NCBI RefSeq assembly: GCF_025770785.1
Contig: NZ_JANZLA010000008.1
Location: 1 to 64,000, forward strand
Source: Cellulomonas sp. SG140
Lineage (GTDB): Bacteria; Actinomycetota; Actinomycetes; Actinomycetales; Cellulomonadaceae
Length of the DNA: 64,000 nucleotides
Reading direction: 5' to 3'
Position numbers and translations under genes: made by a program. How positions within the stretch are numbered: position 1 is the stretch's first letter; each line of letters starts with the position of its first letter. Under the pieces are notes generated by a model. It saw nothing but the letters and a program-made list of their open reading frames with translations, did not search any database and was not told where the DNA came from. This document shows, one piece after another, positions 25,381-34,473 of this stretch.

Positions 25381-25706
25381 GGCTGCCCGCCCCGCGACTC
25401 GAGCAGCGCCGCGCGCAGCTGCCGGTACGTGTCCACGTCGATCTCACCGGTGGCCAGGCGTCGGTCGAGCACCTCGAACGGCGACTCCGGCCCCTGCGTC
25501 CACGGCCCCTGCGCTCCCGGCGCCTGGCCGTACGGCGCCCGGCCCCACGGACCGGGTCCCCAGGGACGGTGCACGGGCGGTGCGCCGCGGCGGCCGGACG
25601 TCGTCAGCTGCACCACCAACCAGATGATCGCCGCGATCAGCAGCAGCCAGAACAGGCCCATCACCAGCCACACCCCGGCGTGCATGCCGCCTCCGTACCA
25701 CATCAT
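25377..25706 (-). CDS. SHOCT-domain membrane protein
   Basis: This 109-residue protein has an N-terminal membrane segment (GVWLVMGLFWLLLIAAIIWL), a Gly/Pro/Trp linker (GPGPWGRAPYGQAPGAQ) and a C-terminal SHOCT motif (FEVLDRRLATGEIDVDTYRQL), a short helical oligomerisation module common in membrane-attached proteins. The first of two adjacent Met codons is used as start. It heads an operon with the Gly-Pro protein and probably shares its membrane complex. Function unknown. Confidence 0.82.
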   Translation of the reverse strand: MMWYGGGMHAGVWLVMGLFWLLLIAAIIWLVVQLTTSGRRGAPPVHRPWGPGPWGRAPYGQAPGAQGPWTQGPESPFEVLDRRLATGEIDVDTYRQLRAALLESRGGQP

Positions 25707-25869
25707 CTTCGGTCTCCGTCGGGCTCGCGGACGGCGCTCGTCCGCCGTCCTCCACGTCCAGCGTCCGCCCCGTGCGCGAAGGCCGCCCGGTCGCGATTGC
25801 GAAGATTCGATGAAGACGCCGGTCAGACGAGTGTCGCCGCCGACCCGGCGCAGTGCCAGGCTGGTGCCG

Positions 25870-26412
25870 ATGAACGCGCACGAGGTCCCGCAGCCGAGCC
25901 CGTCGAGGATGACGCCGTTCGCCGGCCACCCGATCGTGGTCGCGATCGTGCCCGGTCAGCCGGAGCTGGTGGCGCTGACCGCCATCTCCTGGTCGCAGGC
26001 GGCCGGCAACCCGCCGCTGTACTTCGCCTACGTCGACACCACCCGGTTCGTCCTGGAGGAGTTCCCGGACGGCACCGTGCGGCACGGCGAGGTGGACCCC
26101 GACACCGTCGACGACCGCTGGGAGGACCGGCGGATCCAGATCGTCGAGACGCTGACCCGCGTGATGGAGGGCACCGGCGTGCCGTGGGAGTTCCGGTACC
26201 TGGCCGGCCGGCCGGACCGTTCCCTGACCCACCTGGCTCGCGCGGTGGACGCCGCGGCGATCGTCGTCGGCACGCGCGCCCCCGGTCGCGGGGCGCGGGT
26301 GCGGGAGTTCCTGGAAGGCTCGGTCGCCGTGCAGCTGTCCCACCACCAGCACCGGCCCGTGCTCGTCGTCCCGCTGGGCGTCGTCGACTGGAAGACACCG
26401 TTGTGGAGGTGA
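25870..26412 (+). CDS. Universal stress protein-like (UspA fold)
   Basis: This 180-residue single Usp domain runs from PIVVAIVPGQPELVALTAISWS through RYLAGRPDRSLTHLARAVDAAAIVVGTRAPG to HRPVLVVPLG. The usual ATP-binding GxxGxxxxxxxGSV pattern is partly kept (GTRAPGRGARVREFLEGSVA). I start at the ATG at 25870. An upstream ATG at 25810 would add 20 basic residues. It overlaps the first fluoride-channel gene by ten bases, so the three genes 25870-27208 form one operon. Confidence 0.8.
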   Translation: MNAHEVPQPSPSRMTPFAGHPIVVAIVPGQPELVALTAISWSQAAGNPPLYFAYVDTTRFVLEEFPDGTVRHGEVDPDTVDDRWEDRRIQIVETLTRVMEGTGVPWEFRYLAGRPDRSLTHLARAVDAAAIVVGTRAPGRGARVREFLEGSVAVQLSHHQHRPVLVVPLGVVDWKTPLWR

Positions 26413-26843
26413 CGCCGCCCGCGCACCCGCGGCCGGCCTACCGCCGGCCGGGTCTGCTGGGACTGGTGGTACTGGGCGGGGCGGTCGGCACCACGGCACG
26501 CTGGGAGCTGGGCCGGCTCCACGCCGTCGCCACCGGCACGTTCCCCTGGACGACCTTCTGGATCAACGTCACCGGCTCCCTGCTGCTCGGCCTGCTGCTC
26601 GAGTCGCTGGCCCGTAGCGGTCCGGACCACGGCTGGCGTCGGGCGCTGCGGCTCGCCATCGGCACCGGGGTGATGGGCGGCTACACCACGTACAGCACCT
26701 TCATGGTGGAGTCCGACCTGCTGATCCGGGGCGGCCGGGTCGGCCTCGCGGCGGTGTACGTGGCGGGCAGCGTCGCCGCCGGGGTGCTCGCGGCTCTGGT
26801 CGGCATCCTCGCGGCGCGGGCGCTGGTGCGGAGGCCCGCATGA
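26403..26843 (+). CDS. crcB: Fluoride channel subunit (CrcB/Fluc), first copy
   Basis: This is a 146-residue four-segment membrane protein. WINVTGSLLLGLLLE, TGVMGGYTTYSTFMVE (the TTxST signature of Fluc) and the N-terminal GGAVGTTARWEL identify a fluoride exporter subunit. Fluc channels are antiparallel dimers; where two genes occur together the channel is commonly a heterodimer. The GTG at 26403 follows GGAAG; a GTG at 26409 is an alternative. It overlaps the second copy by four bases (ATGA). No fluoride riboswitch is recognisable upstream. Confidence 0.93.
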   Translation: MEVTPPAHPRPAYRRPGLLGLVVLGGAVGTTARWELGRLHAVATGTFPWTTFWINVTGSLLLGLLLESLARSGPDHGWRRALRLAIGTGVMGGYTTYSTFMVESDLLIRGGRVGLAAVYVAGSVAAGVLAALVGILAARALVRRPA

Positions 26844-27208
26844 TCCCCGTGCTCCTGGCGCTGGCCGGCGGCCTGGGTGCCGCGACGCGGTTCGTCGTGG
26901 ACGGCGTCGTGGCGCGCCACAACCGCCTGCCCTTCCCGCTCGGCACCGTGGTGATCAACGTGTCGGGTGCGCTGCTGCTCGGCGCGCTGACGGGCCTCGC
27001 GATGCGGTACCCGGGCCTGTCGGACGAGAAGGTGGTGCTCGGCACCGGCTTCCTGGGCGGCTACACCACGTTCAGCACGGCCAGCGTCGAGGCCGTCCGG
27101 CTCGCGACGGGCTCACGCCCGGCGGTCGAGGCGGTGCTGCACGCCGTCGGCATGGCTCTGGCGGGGCTCGCCGCCGCAGGCGTCGGCCTCTGGCTCACCC
27201 TGCCCTGA
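26840..27208 (+). CDS. crcB: Fluoride channel subunit (CrcB/Fluc), second copy
   Basis: This 122-residue partner of the preceding gene has VVINVSGALLLGAL and GFLGGYTTFSTASVE, the same Fluc signature with TTFST. The shorter length and different loops suggest the two products form one heterodimeric channel that lets cytoplasmic fluoride leave the cell. It is translationally coupled to copy one. Confidence 0.94.
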   Translation: MIPVLLALAGGLGAATRFVVDGVVARHNRLPFPLGTVVINVSGALLLGALTGLAMRYPGLSDEKVVLGTGFLGGYTTFSTASVEAVRLATGSRPAVEAVLHAVGMALAGLAAAGVGLWLTLP

Positions 27209-27216
27209 CCCGAGGC

Positions 27217-27672
27217 TCACGACAGGGCCGTGAGGCACTCGAACCCGGTGGCGCCCTCGAGGTAGCCGGGCGAGGGCTTCGAGCAGAGGTCGGGCCGCGC
27301 GACGACGGAGGACACGCGGTACATCGCCCGGCTGGACGAGCAGTCCACGGAGGTCAGCCTGCCGCCGCTCCCCTCGGCCCAGCAGGACCCGACCCCGTCG
27401 GTCGGCGAGGACGAGCCGTGGAGCAACGCCGCCAGGACGAGGAGCAGCACCACCGCACCACCCACCGCAGGGCCCCACCACCCGCGCTTCAGGGCGGCGA
27501 CCAGACCGCGCGGCTGCGGTCGGGTGACCCAGAACTGCCATCCGGCGGGGGCTGCCGGCCAGGTCGGGTCCGGCAGGTGGCCCCGCCGCGGGTCGAAGCC
27601 GGGGGGCGTCAGCCACCCCGGCGGAGCGTTGAAGACGGCGTCCGCACCAACCGCCGGAGCCGCCGTGATCAC
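27217..27672 (-). CDS. Membrane protein with external cysteine-rich domain (LppU-like)
   Basis: This 151-residue protein has an N-terminal Pro/Trp-rich segment (PPGWLTPPGFDP...TWPAAPAGWQFW, DUF2510-like), one membrane segment (about 78-92), and an external part with four Cys and VGSCWAEGSGGRLTSVDCSSS, reminiscent of the LppU/septum-formation family. Two disulfides are likely. GTG at 27672 overlaps the stop of the upstream zinc-ribbon/TerB-like gene. Function unknown. Confidence 0.75.
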   Translation of the reverse strand: MITAAPAVGADAVFNAPPGWLTPPGFDPRRGHLPDPTWPAAPAGWQFWVTRPQPRGLVAALKRGWWGPAVGGAVVLLLVLAALLHGSSSPTDGVGSCWAEGSGGRLTSVDCSSSRAMYRVSSVVARPDLCSKPSPGYLEGATGFECLTALS

Positions 27673-28298
27673 GCCAGCCCCCCGGTCGGCATCCCGGCCT
27701 CGACCTGCTCGCGGATCCCCGCGACGTGGGCGGGGCTCAGCTGCAGCTCCGCGGCGATCGCGGACACCGGCTCGCGCAGCCGGTCGGTGGGCGACAGGCG
27801 GGCGCCGAGCAGGACCAGCCGCCGGACGAAGTCCTCGCGGCCGTCGATCGACATGGTGCCCGCGAGGGGTGCCACGTAGGTCAGCGCCGTCCGCCGGTCG
27901 GCGAACGCGTTGACGTCGGCCCGCAGCCGGTGCTCGTCGTACGGCTGGGCCACGCCCGGACGGTCCCGCAGGGCCGCGCAGGCCAGGGCGACCACCTGCG
28001 GGGTCGGGCTCAGCCGGGACACCAGGTGCGCCACCCCGGCCCGCGCCGCCAGACCCAGCGTGTGCTCGAACACCGCGACGGTCGGCGCCTCCAGAGCCAC
28101 CTCCGTGAACGTGCCGTGGCACGCGTCGCACTGGACGAAGGTGCCCAGCCGCTCGAGCGGGATGACGGGGATGAAGAACAGCGTGAACCACCGACGGGCG
28201 GCGAGGTGCCGGTACGACCGGTCACCCAGGCACCGTGGGCAGTAGAAGACGCCGGTCGCGATCAGCGCCTTGAACGCGCGCCAGCCCCAGATGATCAT
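27669..28298 (-). CDS. Zinc-ribbon plus TerB-like domain protein
   Basis: This 209-residue protein has an N-terminal zinc-ribbon with pairs Cys20/Cys23 (CPRC) and Cys57/Cys60 (CDAC) around a hydrophobic stretch (WFTLFFIPVIPL) that may touch the membrane. The C-terminal half (TYVAPLAGTMSIDGREDFVRRLVLLGARL) resembles TerB-like domains. Such proteins are widespread and uncharacterised. A Shine-Dalgarno-like AGGGGG precedes the ATG. It is coupled to the LppU-like gene. Confidence 0.78.
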   Translation of the reverse strand: MIIWGWRAFKALIATGVFYCPRCLGDRSYRHLAARRWFTLFFIPVIPLERLGTFVQCDACHGTFTEVALEAPTVAVFEHTLGLAARAGVAHLVSRLSPTPQVVALACAALRDRPGVAQPYDEHRLRADVNAFADRRTALTYVAPLAGTMSIDGREDFVRRLVLLGARLSPTDRLREPVSAIAAELQLSPAHVAGIREQVEAGMPTGGLA

Positions 28299-28427
28299 GC
28301 GGTCCCCCTGCGAGCACTGCCGACCCGGTGAGGGCCTCGACCCTCACTGTTGACAGCGCACAGCGTGGCACCGGGACGGTCACCGCGAGGGGCGATCGCA
28401 CCACCAGCAGGGCGGATTCACTCGAAC

Positions 28428-28490
28428 GCCCAGCCGGACCGCCCAGCCGGACCGCCCGGCGGGACCGCCCGCCGGACCGCCTCGCCGGGC
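28428..28490. repeat. 13-bp GC-rich tandem repeat after the desaturase gene
   Basis: Two exact copies of GCCCAGCCGGACC (28428-28453) are followed by three diverged copies that run up to the desaturase stop codon. Confidence 0.75.
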
Positions 28491-29584
28491 TAACGGGCCA
28501 CGCGGTACTGCGCGGTGATCGGGCACTCGAACGGGTCGCGGGCGCCCAGCCCCACCCGGTTCAGGTACTGCACCACCGTGCGGTAGGACCGTGCGGCGCT
28601 CACCTCCGTGTAGTGGATGCCGTGGGCCCGGCAGAAGTCGCGGACCAGCGGCTGCACCTGACGCAGGTGCGGCCGCGGCATGCTCGGGAACAGGTGGTGC
28701 TCGATCTGGTAGTTCAGGCCGCCCATCGCCACGTCCGTCAGCCGACCGCCGCGGATGTTGCGGCTCATCAGCACCTGACGGCGCAGGAAGTCGATCCTGC
28801 TGTCCCGCGGCACGATCGGCATGCCCTTGTGGTTGGGCGCGAACACCATGCCCATGTAGAGGCCGAACAGGGCGAGCTGCACGGCGAGGAACGCCACCGC
28901 CATCCCGAACGGCAGCAGCCAGAACACCACGGCGAGGTGGCCGCCGAGCCGCAGGGTGACGAAGGCGATCTCGACGGGGCGACGCTTCACCGGACCCCGG
29001 CCGAAGATCGTCTTCACCCCGGAGACGTGCAGGTTGAGGCCCTCCAGCAGCAGCAGGGGGAAGAAGAACCACCCCTGCCGCTCGCGGAACCACCGGGCCA
29101 CCCCCGTGCTGGGACGTCGCTCGTCCTCGTTGTGGAACCGCAGCACGTCCATGTCGATGTCCGGGTCCGCGCCCACCTGGTTGGGCTTGGCGTGGTGCCG
29201 GGAGTGCTTGTGCTGCCACCAGCCGTAGCTCATGCCGGCGTACAGGTTGGCGATCACCAGGCTGCCCCAGTCGTTCCACCGGCCGGAGGCGAAGATCTGC
29301 CGGTGCGCGGCGTCGTGGCCCAGGAACATCACCTGGCCCAGCAGCAGGGCGAGCAGGGCCGCGACCACCAGCTGCCACCACGAGTGCCCGACGAGCACGA
29401 ACGCGGCGAACGTGGCGAGCAGTCCGACGGTCAGCACCGCGAACTGCGTCCAGTACCAGCCGAGCCGCCGGCTCATCAGCCCCGACTCCTGCACGGTGCG
29501 GGCCAGCTCGGTGAACTCGCTGAGCTGACGCTCACGCGGGCGCAGGACGGGCGGATCGGCGGTCGCGACGGTACGGGTGTCCAT
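28490..29584 (-). CDS. Membrane fatty acid desaturase
   Basis: This 364-residue di-iron desaturase of the acyl-lipid/acyl-CoA type introduces double bonds using O2 and an electron donor. The three histidine boxes are present: HDAAH, HSRHH and NYQIEHHLFP, between two pairs of membrane segments, as in Mycobacterium DesA3 and related enzymes. The ATG at 29584 is preceded by GGAGGGG. A longer frame upstream is not family-like. The gene stands alone; likely role is control of membrane fluidity. No electron-transfer partner gene is beside it. Confidence 0.92.
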   Translation of the reverse strand: MDTRTVATADPPVLRPRERQLSEFTELARTVQESGLMSRRLGWYWTQFAVLTVGLLATFAAFVLVGHSWWQLVVAALLALLLGQVMFLGHDAAHRQIFASGRWNDWGSLVIANLYAGMSYGWWQHKHSRHHAKPNQVGADPDIDMDVLRFHNEDERRPSTGVARWFRERQGWFFFPLLLLEGLNLHVSGVKTIFGRGPVKRRPVEIAFVTLRLGGHLAVVFWLLPFGMAVAFLAVQLALFGLYMGMVFAPNHKGMPIVPRDSRIDFLRRQVLMSRNIRGGRLTDVAMGGLNYQIEHHLFPSMPRPHLRQVQPLVRDFCRAHGIHYTEVSAARSYRTVVQYLNRVGLGARDPFECPITAQYRVAR

Positions 29585-29712
29585 GGGTTCCCCTCCGGAT
29601 AGGCGGGAGGGCAACCCCCACGAGTGTGGGACCGAGGTCCCGGGTGTTGCGAGAGTACGCCCGGTCGGGGCGGGGGCGGCCGACGCGCCGGACGGAGCGG
29701 GCGACACGCCGG

Positions 29713-30108
29713 TCAGCGGCTCTCGACGGCGTCGAGCGCGGCCCGCAGGGCCGACCGCACCTCGACGGCGACCTCGGTGAGGCCGGGACTACCGGTCAGC
29801 TGCACCATCAGCACCGGGTCAAGGGCGTCGACCAGGGTGCGGCCGTCGGCGCCCGCGCGGACCGTCAGCGAGCAGGGCAGCAGCAGACCGACCCGCTCGT
29901 CCGCCTGCAGCGCCCGGTACGCGTAGGCCGGGTTGCACGCGCCGAGCAGCAGCTCGTGCGGGACGTCGACGTCCAGCTTGGTCTTCAGCGTGCCGGACAG
30001 GTCCACCTCGGTCAGGATGCCGAAGCCCTGGGCGGCGAGCGCCTCTCGGAGGGCCGCGACGGTCTGGTCGAAGTCGAGGGCGACGGTGGTGGAGAGGGCG
30101 AAGCTCAT
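29713..30108 (-). CDS. DUF302 family protein
   Basis: This compact 131-residue protein fits DUF302: VALDFDQTVAALREALAAQGFGILTEVDL, then LGACNPAYAYRALQADERVGLLLPCSLTVR with its conserved cysteines (ACNP and LPC). The family is often found with copper or sulfide stress genes; function is not established. GGAGGA precedes the ATG. A CsoR-like palindrome lies about 50 bases upstream. Confidence 0.88.
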   Translation of the reverse strand: MSFALSTTVALDFDQTVAALREALAAQGFGILTEVDLSGTLKTKLDVDVPHELLLGACNPAYAYRALQADERVGLLLPCSLTVRAGADGRTLVDALDPVLMVQLTGSPGLTEVAVEVRSALRAALDAVESR

Positions 30109-30158
30109 GGGCGGTCCTCCGACGGCGGCACGACCGCTCGGGCGGCCGAGCTCTCAGT

Positions 30159-30174
30159 ATACCCCTGGGGGTAT
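30159..30174 (-). promoter_or_regulatory. CsoR/CstR-type operator palindrome
   Basis: ATACCCC-TG-GGGGTAT is a perfect 7-bp inverted repeat, the form bound by CsoR-family copper or persulfide repressors. It lies upstream of the DUF302 gene. No csoR gene is in the window. Confidence 0.7.
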
Positions 30175-30287
30175 CGATCGCCACCTGCAGCCCGGACCCG
30201 TGCCCGGGCAGCCGCCGGACACGGCGCGGCGGTGCGCACCGGGAGCCGCTGTTCCCCCGATACGCACCGCCGCCGCGTTGCGCTCGG

Positions 30288-31502
30288 CTACAGAGTGCCT
30301 GCGCGCCGCTTGTTGACCAGGTCGAAGGCGACGGCGGCAAGGAGCACGAGGCCCTTGATCGCCATCTGCCAGGCGGGGTTCACCGCCATGATCGACAGGC
30401 CCATGTTCAGCACGCCCATGATCAGGGCGCCGACGATCGCGCCCGAGATCCGGCCGATGCCACCGGTGACCGCCGCGCCGCCGATGAAGCAGGCGGCGAT
30501 CGCGTCGAGCTCGTAGTTGCTGCCTGCCGCGGCCACCGCCGCGCCGGCCCGCGAGGAGGTGACGATGGCCGCGACGCCGGTGAGCGCACCGATGTTGACG
30601 AAGATCGAGAAGTCGATCGCCTTGGTGTTGACACCGGACAGGATCGCCGCCGGACGGTTGCCGCCGATGGCGTAGATGCGCCGGCCGAACACCGTGTTGC
30701 CCATCACGAACGAGTACGCGATCACCAGCACGCCGACGATCACCAGCACGATCGGCGTGCCGCCCGAGCTGAGGGACAGCACGAACGTCAGGGCGCCGAT
30801 GGCGAGGGCGACCAGCACGTTCTTGCCGACGAACGCGAGCAGCGACTCCACGTGCAGGCCGTGCTTGCGCTTGGCCACCCGGGACCGCAGCTGCGTGAAC
30901 ACCACCGCGGCGATGCCGACCACGCCGAGCAGCAACGTCAGGGCGTCGAGGTTCCCGGCGAAGCCGAGCACGTTGGGCAGCGACCCGTTGGAGATGCGGA
31001 CGTAGCCGTTGGGCAGACCCGCGATGGTCTCGCCGACCAGCACGATCGCGAGACCGCGGAACAGCAGCATGCCGGCGAGGGTGACGATGAAGGCCGGGAT
31101 CCCGACGTAGGCGATCCAGAAGCCCTGCCATGCCCCGGCGAGGGCGCCGACCAGGATGCCCACCAGCACGGCGAGCAGCCACGGCAGGTGCATGTCCCGC
31201 ATCGAGATGGCGACCACGCCGCCGATGAACGCCACCATCGAGCCGACCGACAGGTCGATGTGCCCGGCGACGATCACCATCAGCATGCCGATGGCCAGGA
31301 TCATCACGTAGGCGTTCTGCTGGAACAGGCTCGCGACGTTGTTCGCCAGCAGCAGCTTGCCGTGCGTGAGGACCTGGAACAGCAGCAGCAGGACGACGAG
31401 CGCGCCGAAGATCCCGTACTGCCGGACGCTGCTGCCCAGTGCCGAGCCCCGGGTCGCCTCACCCTCGACCGCGCCCGTCAGGGGCGTCGTTTCCGTGCTC
31501 AT
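30288..31502 (-). CDS. mmsB: Multiple-monosaccharide ABC transporter permease (MmsB/GguB)
   Basis: This 404-residue integral membrane protein of the ribose/xylose permease class has [47 protein letters not shown] and [16 protein letters not shown]. It is longer than RbsC because of an added segment in the middle (about 205-275), which is typical for GguB/MmsB. It forms the membrane channel with the ATPase encoded just upstream, overlapping it by four bases (ATGA). Likely substrates are aldoses such as xylose, arabinose, glucose or galactose. Confidence 0.92.
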   Translation of the reverse strand: MSTETTPLTGAVEGEATRGSALGSSVRQYGIFGALVVLLLLFQVLTHGKLLLANNVASLFQQNAYVMILAIGMLMVIVAGHIDLSVGSMVAFIGGVVAISMRDMHLPWLLAVLVGILVGALAGAWQGFWIAYVGIPAFIVTLAGMLLFRGLAIVLVGETIAGLPNGYVRISNGSLPNVLGFAGNLDALTLLLGVVGIAAVVFTQLRSRVAKRKHGLHVESLLAFVGKNVLVALAIGALTFVLSLSSGGTPIVLVIVGVLVIAYSFVMGNTVFGRRIYAIGGNRPAAILSGVNTKAIDFSIFVNIGALTGVAAIVTSSRAGAAVAAAGSNYELDAIAACFIGGAAVTGGIGRISGAIVGALIMGVLNMGLSIMAVNPAWQMAIKGLVLLAAVAFDLVNKRRAGTL

Positions 31503-33046
31503 CGCGTGATCCCGTTCTTGTCCATGGTCATGAGGTGCATGAGGTGCTCCTGGGTGGCGTCCGCCCTGGCGACCTCGCCCGTGACGCTGCCCTGGCTGAG
31601 CGTGTAGATGCGGTCGCAGACCCCGATGAGCTCCGGCAGCTCGGAGGAGATGAGGATGACGGCCTTCCCCTCGTCCGCCAGCCGGTTCACGATCGTGTAG
31701 ATCTCGTACTTGGCGCCGATGTCGATGCCGCGGGTGGGCTCGTCCAGGATCAGCACGTCCGGGTCGGCGAAGATCCACTTGCTCAGGACGACCTTCTGCT
31801 GGTTGCCGCCCGAGAGCTTGCCGACCAGGGCCGCCACCGTGGGCGACTTGACCGCCAGCTCCTTGCGGAACCGTTCCGCCGTGGCGAGCTCGACGTTCTT
31901 GTCCACGACGCCCCAGCGGGCGACCTTGCCCAGCGCCGACGCGCTGACGTTGTGCTGGATCGTGTCGATGAGGTTGAGGCCGTACCGCTTGCGGTCCTCG
32001 GTGGCGTACGCGATGCCGGCCCGGATGGCGGCCTGCACCGTGGAGGTGTCCACCTCCTCGCCGTTCTTGTAGACCCGGCCCGAGATGCCGGTGCCGTACC
32101 GCCGGCCGAAGACGCTCATGGCGAGCTCGGTGCGGCCGGCCCCCATCAGCCCCGCGAGCCCGACGATCTCGCCGCGCCGCACGTTGACCGACGCGTTGCG
32201 CACCACGACGCGCTGCCGGTCGATCGGGTGGTGGACCGTCCAGTCCTCGATGCGGAGCACCTCCTCGCCGATCGTCGGCGAGTGCTCCGGGAACCGGTGG
32301 TCCAGCGCGCGGCCGACCATGCCCCGGATCAGGCGGTCCTGGGTCACCGGCTCCGCACCGTGCATGTCGAGCGTCTCGATGGTGCGCCCGTCCCGGATCA
32401 CCGTGGTGGAGTCCGCGATCGCCTCGAGCTCGTTGAGCTTGTGGCTGATGATGATCGAGGTGATGCCGTCGTCCCGCAGGCCGCGGATCAGGTCGAGCAG
32501 GTGGTCGCTGTCCTCGTCGTTCAGCGCGGCCGTCGGCTCGTCGAGGATGAGGAGCTTGACCTCCTTGGACAGCGCCTTGGCGATCTCCACCAGCTGCTGC
32601 TTGCCCACGCCGATGTCGGTGACGCGGGTGTCCGGGGGCTCGGTGAGCCCGACGCGCCGCAGGAGGCGAGCCGCCTCGGAGTTCGTCTTGTTCCAGTCGA
32701 CGACGCCGCGCCGGCTGCGCTCGTTGCCGAGGAAGATGTTCTCGGCGAGCGACAGGTACGGGCTGAGCGCGAGCTCCTGGTGGATGATGACGATGCCCTT
32801 GCGCTCGGAGTCGCGGATGCCGCGGAACTCCACCGGCTCGCCGTCGAAGACGATCTCGCCCTCGTAGGTGCCGTGCGGGTAGACCCCTGACAGGACCTTC
32901 ATCAGGGTCGACTTGCCCGCACCGTTCTCACCGCAGATCGCGTGCACCTCGCCGCGCGTGACCGCGAGGTTGACGTCGTTCAGCGCGATGACGCCCGGGA
33001 AGCGCTTGGTGATGCCGCGCATCTCCAGGATGGTGCTCTGCTCCAT
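31499..33046 (-). CDS. mmsA: Multiple-monosaccharide ABC transporter ATPase (MmsA/GguA)
   Basis: This 515-residue protein has two ABC domains. The first has GENGAGKST and [10 protein letters not shown]. The second has the typical degenerate Walker [11 protein letters not shown] but a complete signature LSGGNQQK and [11 protein letters not shown]. The order binding protein - ATPase - permease matches ChvE-GguAB. It hydrolyses ATP to drive sugar uptake. GGAACTCATG spacing and position after the intercistronic hairpin suggest lower expression than the binding protein. Confidence 0.95.
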   Translation of the reverse strand: MEQSTILEMRGITKRFPGVIALNDVNLAVTRGEVHAICGENGAGKSTLMKVLSGVYPHGTYEGEIVFDGEPVEFRGIRDSERKGIVIIHQELALSPYLSLAENIFLGNERSRRGVVDWNKTNSEAARLLRRVGLTEPPDTRVTDIGVGKQQLVEIAKALSKEVKLLILDEPTAALNDEDSDHLLDLIRGLRDDGITSIIISHKLNELEAIADSTTVIRDGRTIETLDMHGAEPVTQDRLIRGMVGRALDHRFPEHSPTIGEEVLRIEDWTVHHPIDRQRVVVRNASVNVRRGEIVGLAGLMGAGRTELAMSVFGRRYGTGISGRVYKNGEEVDTSTVQAAIRAGIAYATEDRKRYGLNLIDTIQHNVSASALGKVARWGVVDKNVELATAERFRKELAVKSPTVAALVGKLSGGNQQKVVLSKWIFADPDVLILDEPTRGIDIGAKYEIYTIVNRLADEGKAVILISSELPELIGVCDRIYTLSQGSVTGEVARADATQEHLMHLMTMDKNGITR

Positions 33047-33081
33047 GAGTTCCTCACTCCGGTCGGACTGCTGGGACGGAC

Positions 33082-33119
33082 GGGCGCCGCCGGCCCGCAG
33101 CTGCGGACCGGCGGCGTCC
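33082..33119 (-). terminator. Intercistronic hairpin between binding protein and ATPase genes
   Basis: Centred at 33100/33101, 18 of 19 positions pair, with a CCGCAGCTGCGG-like core. It has no T-run. It could attenuate transcription or protect the upstream mRNA end, so that the binding protein is made in excess. Confidence 0.6.
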
Positions 33120-33124
33120 CGAGG

Positions 33125-34261
33125 TCACAGACCCAGGTCGGAGGCGCTGTAGAAGCCGGAGTCGACCAGTGCGGACTTGACGTTGTCCTTGGTGACCACC
33201 TGCGGAGCGAGCAGGTAGGTCGGGACGACCTTCTTGCCGTTGTCGTACGTCTTGGTGTCGTTGACGTCAACGGTCTGGCCCTTGACCACCTGGTCGACCA
33301 TCTTGGCGACCTCGTCACCGAGCGCCCGGGTGTCCTTCCAGACCGTCATGGACTGCTTGCCCTGGAGCATGTTCAGGACGTTCGCCTTGTCGGCGTCCTG
33401 GCCGGTCAGCACGGGCCAGTCGGAACCCGGCTTGTAGCCGGCCGCGTCGAGGGCCTGGGCGATGCCGAGCGCGAGGGAGTCGTTCGGGGACAGGACGACC
33501 TGGATCTTCTTGCCGCCCGCGTAGAACGAGTTGATGCGGTTCTGCATCTCGGACTGAGCCGTCTCGGACTTCCACTCCTGGATGCCGATCGAGGTCCAGT
33601 CGGCGTCCGTCTTCGGGGCCTTGCCCGAGGGGACGACGAGCTTGCCGGACTGGACGTAGGGGTTCAGCACGTCCCAGGCGCCGGAGAAGAAGAACTTGGC
33701 GTTGTTGTCGTCGGGCGAACCGGCGAAGGGCTCGAGGTTGAACGGACCCTTGCCGTCCTTCAGGCCGAGGGCCGTCTCGATGAACTGGCCCTGCAGCTGG
33801 CCGACCTTGTAGTTGTCGAACGTGGCGTAGTAGTCGACGTTCGGCGACTCGTTGATCAGGCGGTCGTAGGCGATCACCTTCGCGCCCTTGTCGGCGGCCT
33901 GCTGCAGCACCGGGCCGAGCGCCTTGCCGTCGATGGAGGCGATGACCAGGACCTTGGCGCCCTGGTTGATCATGTTCTGCAGCTGCGTGACCTGCTGGTC
34001 CACCTTGTTGTCGGCGTACTGCAGGCTGGTCTGGTAGCCGGCCTTCTTCAGCAGCTCCTCGAGGTGGGCACCGTCACGGTTCCACCGCTCGAGGCTCTTG
34101 GTCGGCATCGCGATGCCGACGAGGGTGCTCGCCGCGTTCGCCGAGGTGGCGCCCCCGGCGGGGGTGTTGTTGCTGCGGGTGCTGCTGCATCCGGCGACCG
34201 AGGCGAGCGCGAGAGCCGCGCCCATCACGACCGCGACCAGCTTGGTCCGTGTCAACGTCAT
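33125..34261 (-). CDS. chvE: Multiple-monosaccharide-binding lipoprotein (ChvE)
   Basis: This is a 378-residue periplasmic-type sugar-binding protein. The lipoprotein signal ends LASVAGC (Cys25), then a Thr/Ala-rich linker leads into the binding fold: VGIAMPTKSLERWNRDGAHLEELLKKAGY, QNMINQGAKVLVIASIDG, KVIAYDRLI, NDSLALGIAQALDAAGY and TGQDADKANVLNM. These match ChvE. It delivers aldoses to the MmsAB complex on the outer face of the membrane. A promoter-like pair (34392-34421) lies upstream. Confidence 0.94.
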   Translation of the reverse strand: MTLTRTKLVAVVMGAALALASVAGCSSTRSNNTPAGGATSANAASTLVGIAMPTKSLERWNRDGAHLEELLKKAGYQTSLQYADNKVDQQVTQLQNMINQGAKVLVIASIDGKALGPVLQQAADKGAKVIAYDRLINESPNVDYYATFDNYKVGQLQGQFIETALGLKDGKGPFNLEPFAGSPDDNNAKFFFSGAWDVLNPYVQSGKLVVPSGKAPKTDADWTSIGIQEWKSETAQSEMQNRINSFYAGGKKIQVVLSPNDSLALGIAQALDAAGYKPGSDWPVLTGQDADKANVLNMLQGKQSMTVWKDTRALGDEVAKMVDQVVKGQTVDVNDTKTYDNGKKVVPTYLLAPQVVTKDNVKSALVDSGFYSASDLGL

Positions 34262-34391
34262 CGTCGTCCTGACCTCTCACAACACCGACCGGACCCCCCG
34301 GTCGGGTGCACGGCGCCGCTCCGTCGCGGGCCGCCGTCGTGGGGGCTCGGCGGCGCGTGCCGGCCGGTACCCCTTTTTGTTGTCGGGCAGA

Positions 34392-34421
34392 ACTAAACCA
34401 TCGTCGGACAGGGTCGGACAA
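34392..34421 (-). promoter_or_regulatory. Putative promoter of the chvE-mmsA-mmsB operon
   Basis: On the minus strand TTGTCC (34416-34421) and TTTAGT (34392-34397) are 18 bases apart. TCGGACA occurs twice (34404-34410 and 34414-34420), a possible site for the adjacent ROK regulator. The rest of the gap 34262-34473 shows only AT-rich bases near 34375-34380. Confidence 0.45.
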
Positions 34422-34473
34422 CGCTTCGACGGGTCGGCAAGGTCACAATGCGGCAACGGTGGCCGCGACGGGG

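Noticed and set aside
25707-25869. Fluoride riboswitch before the usp-crcB-crcB operon
   Set aside because: I could not find the conserved crcB-motif core by eye. A covariance search would be needed to exclude it fully.
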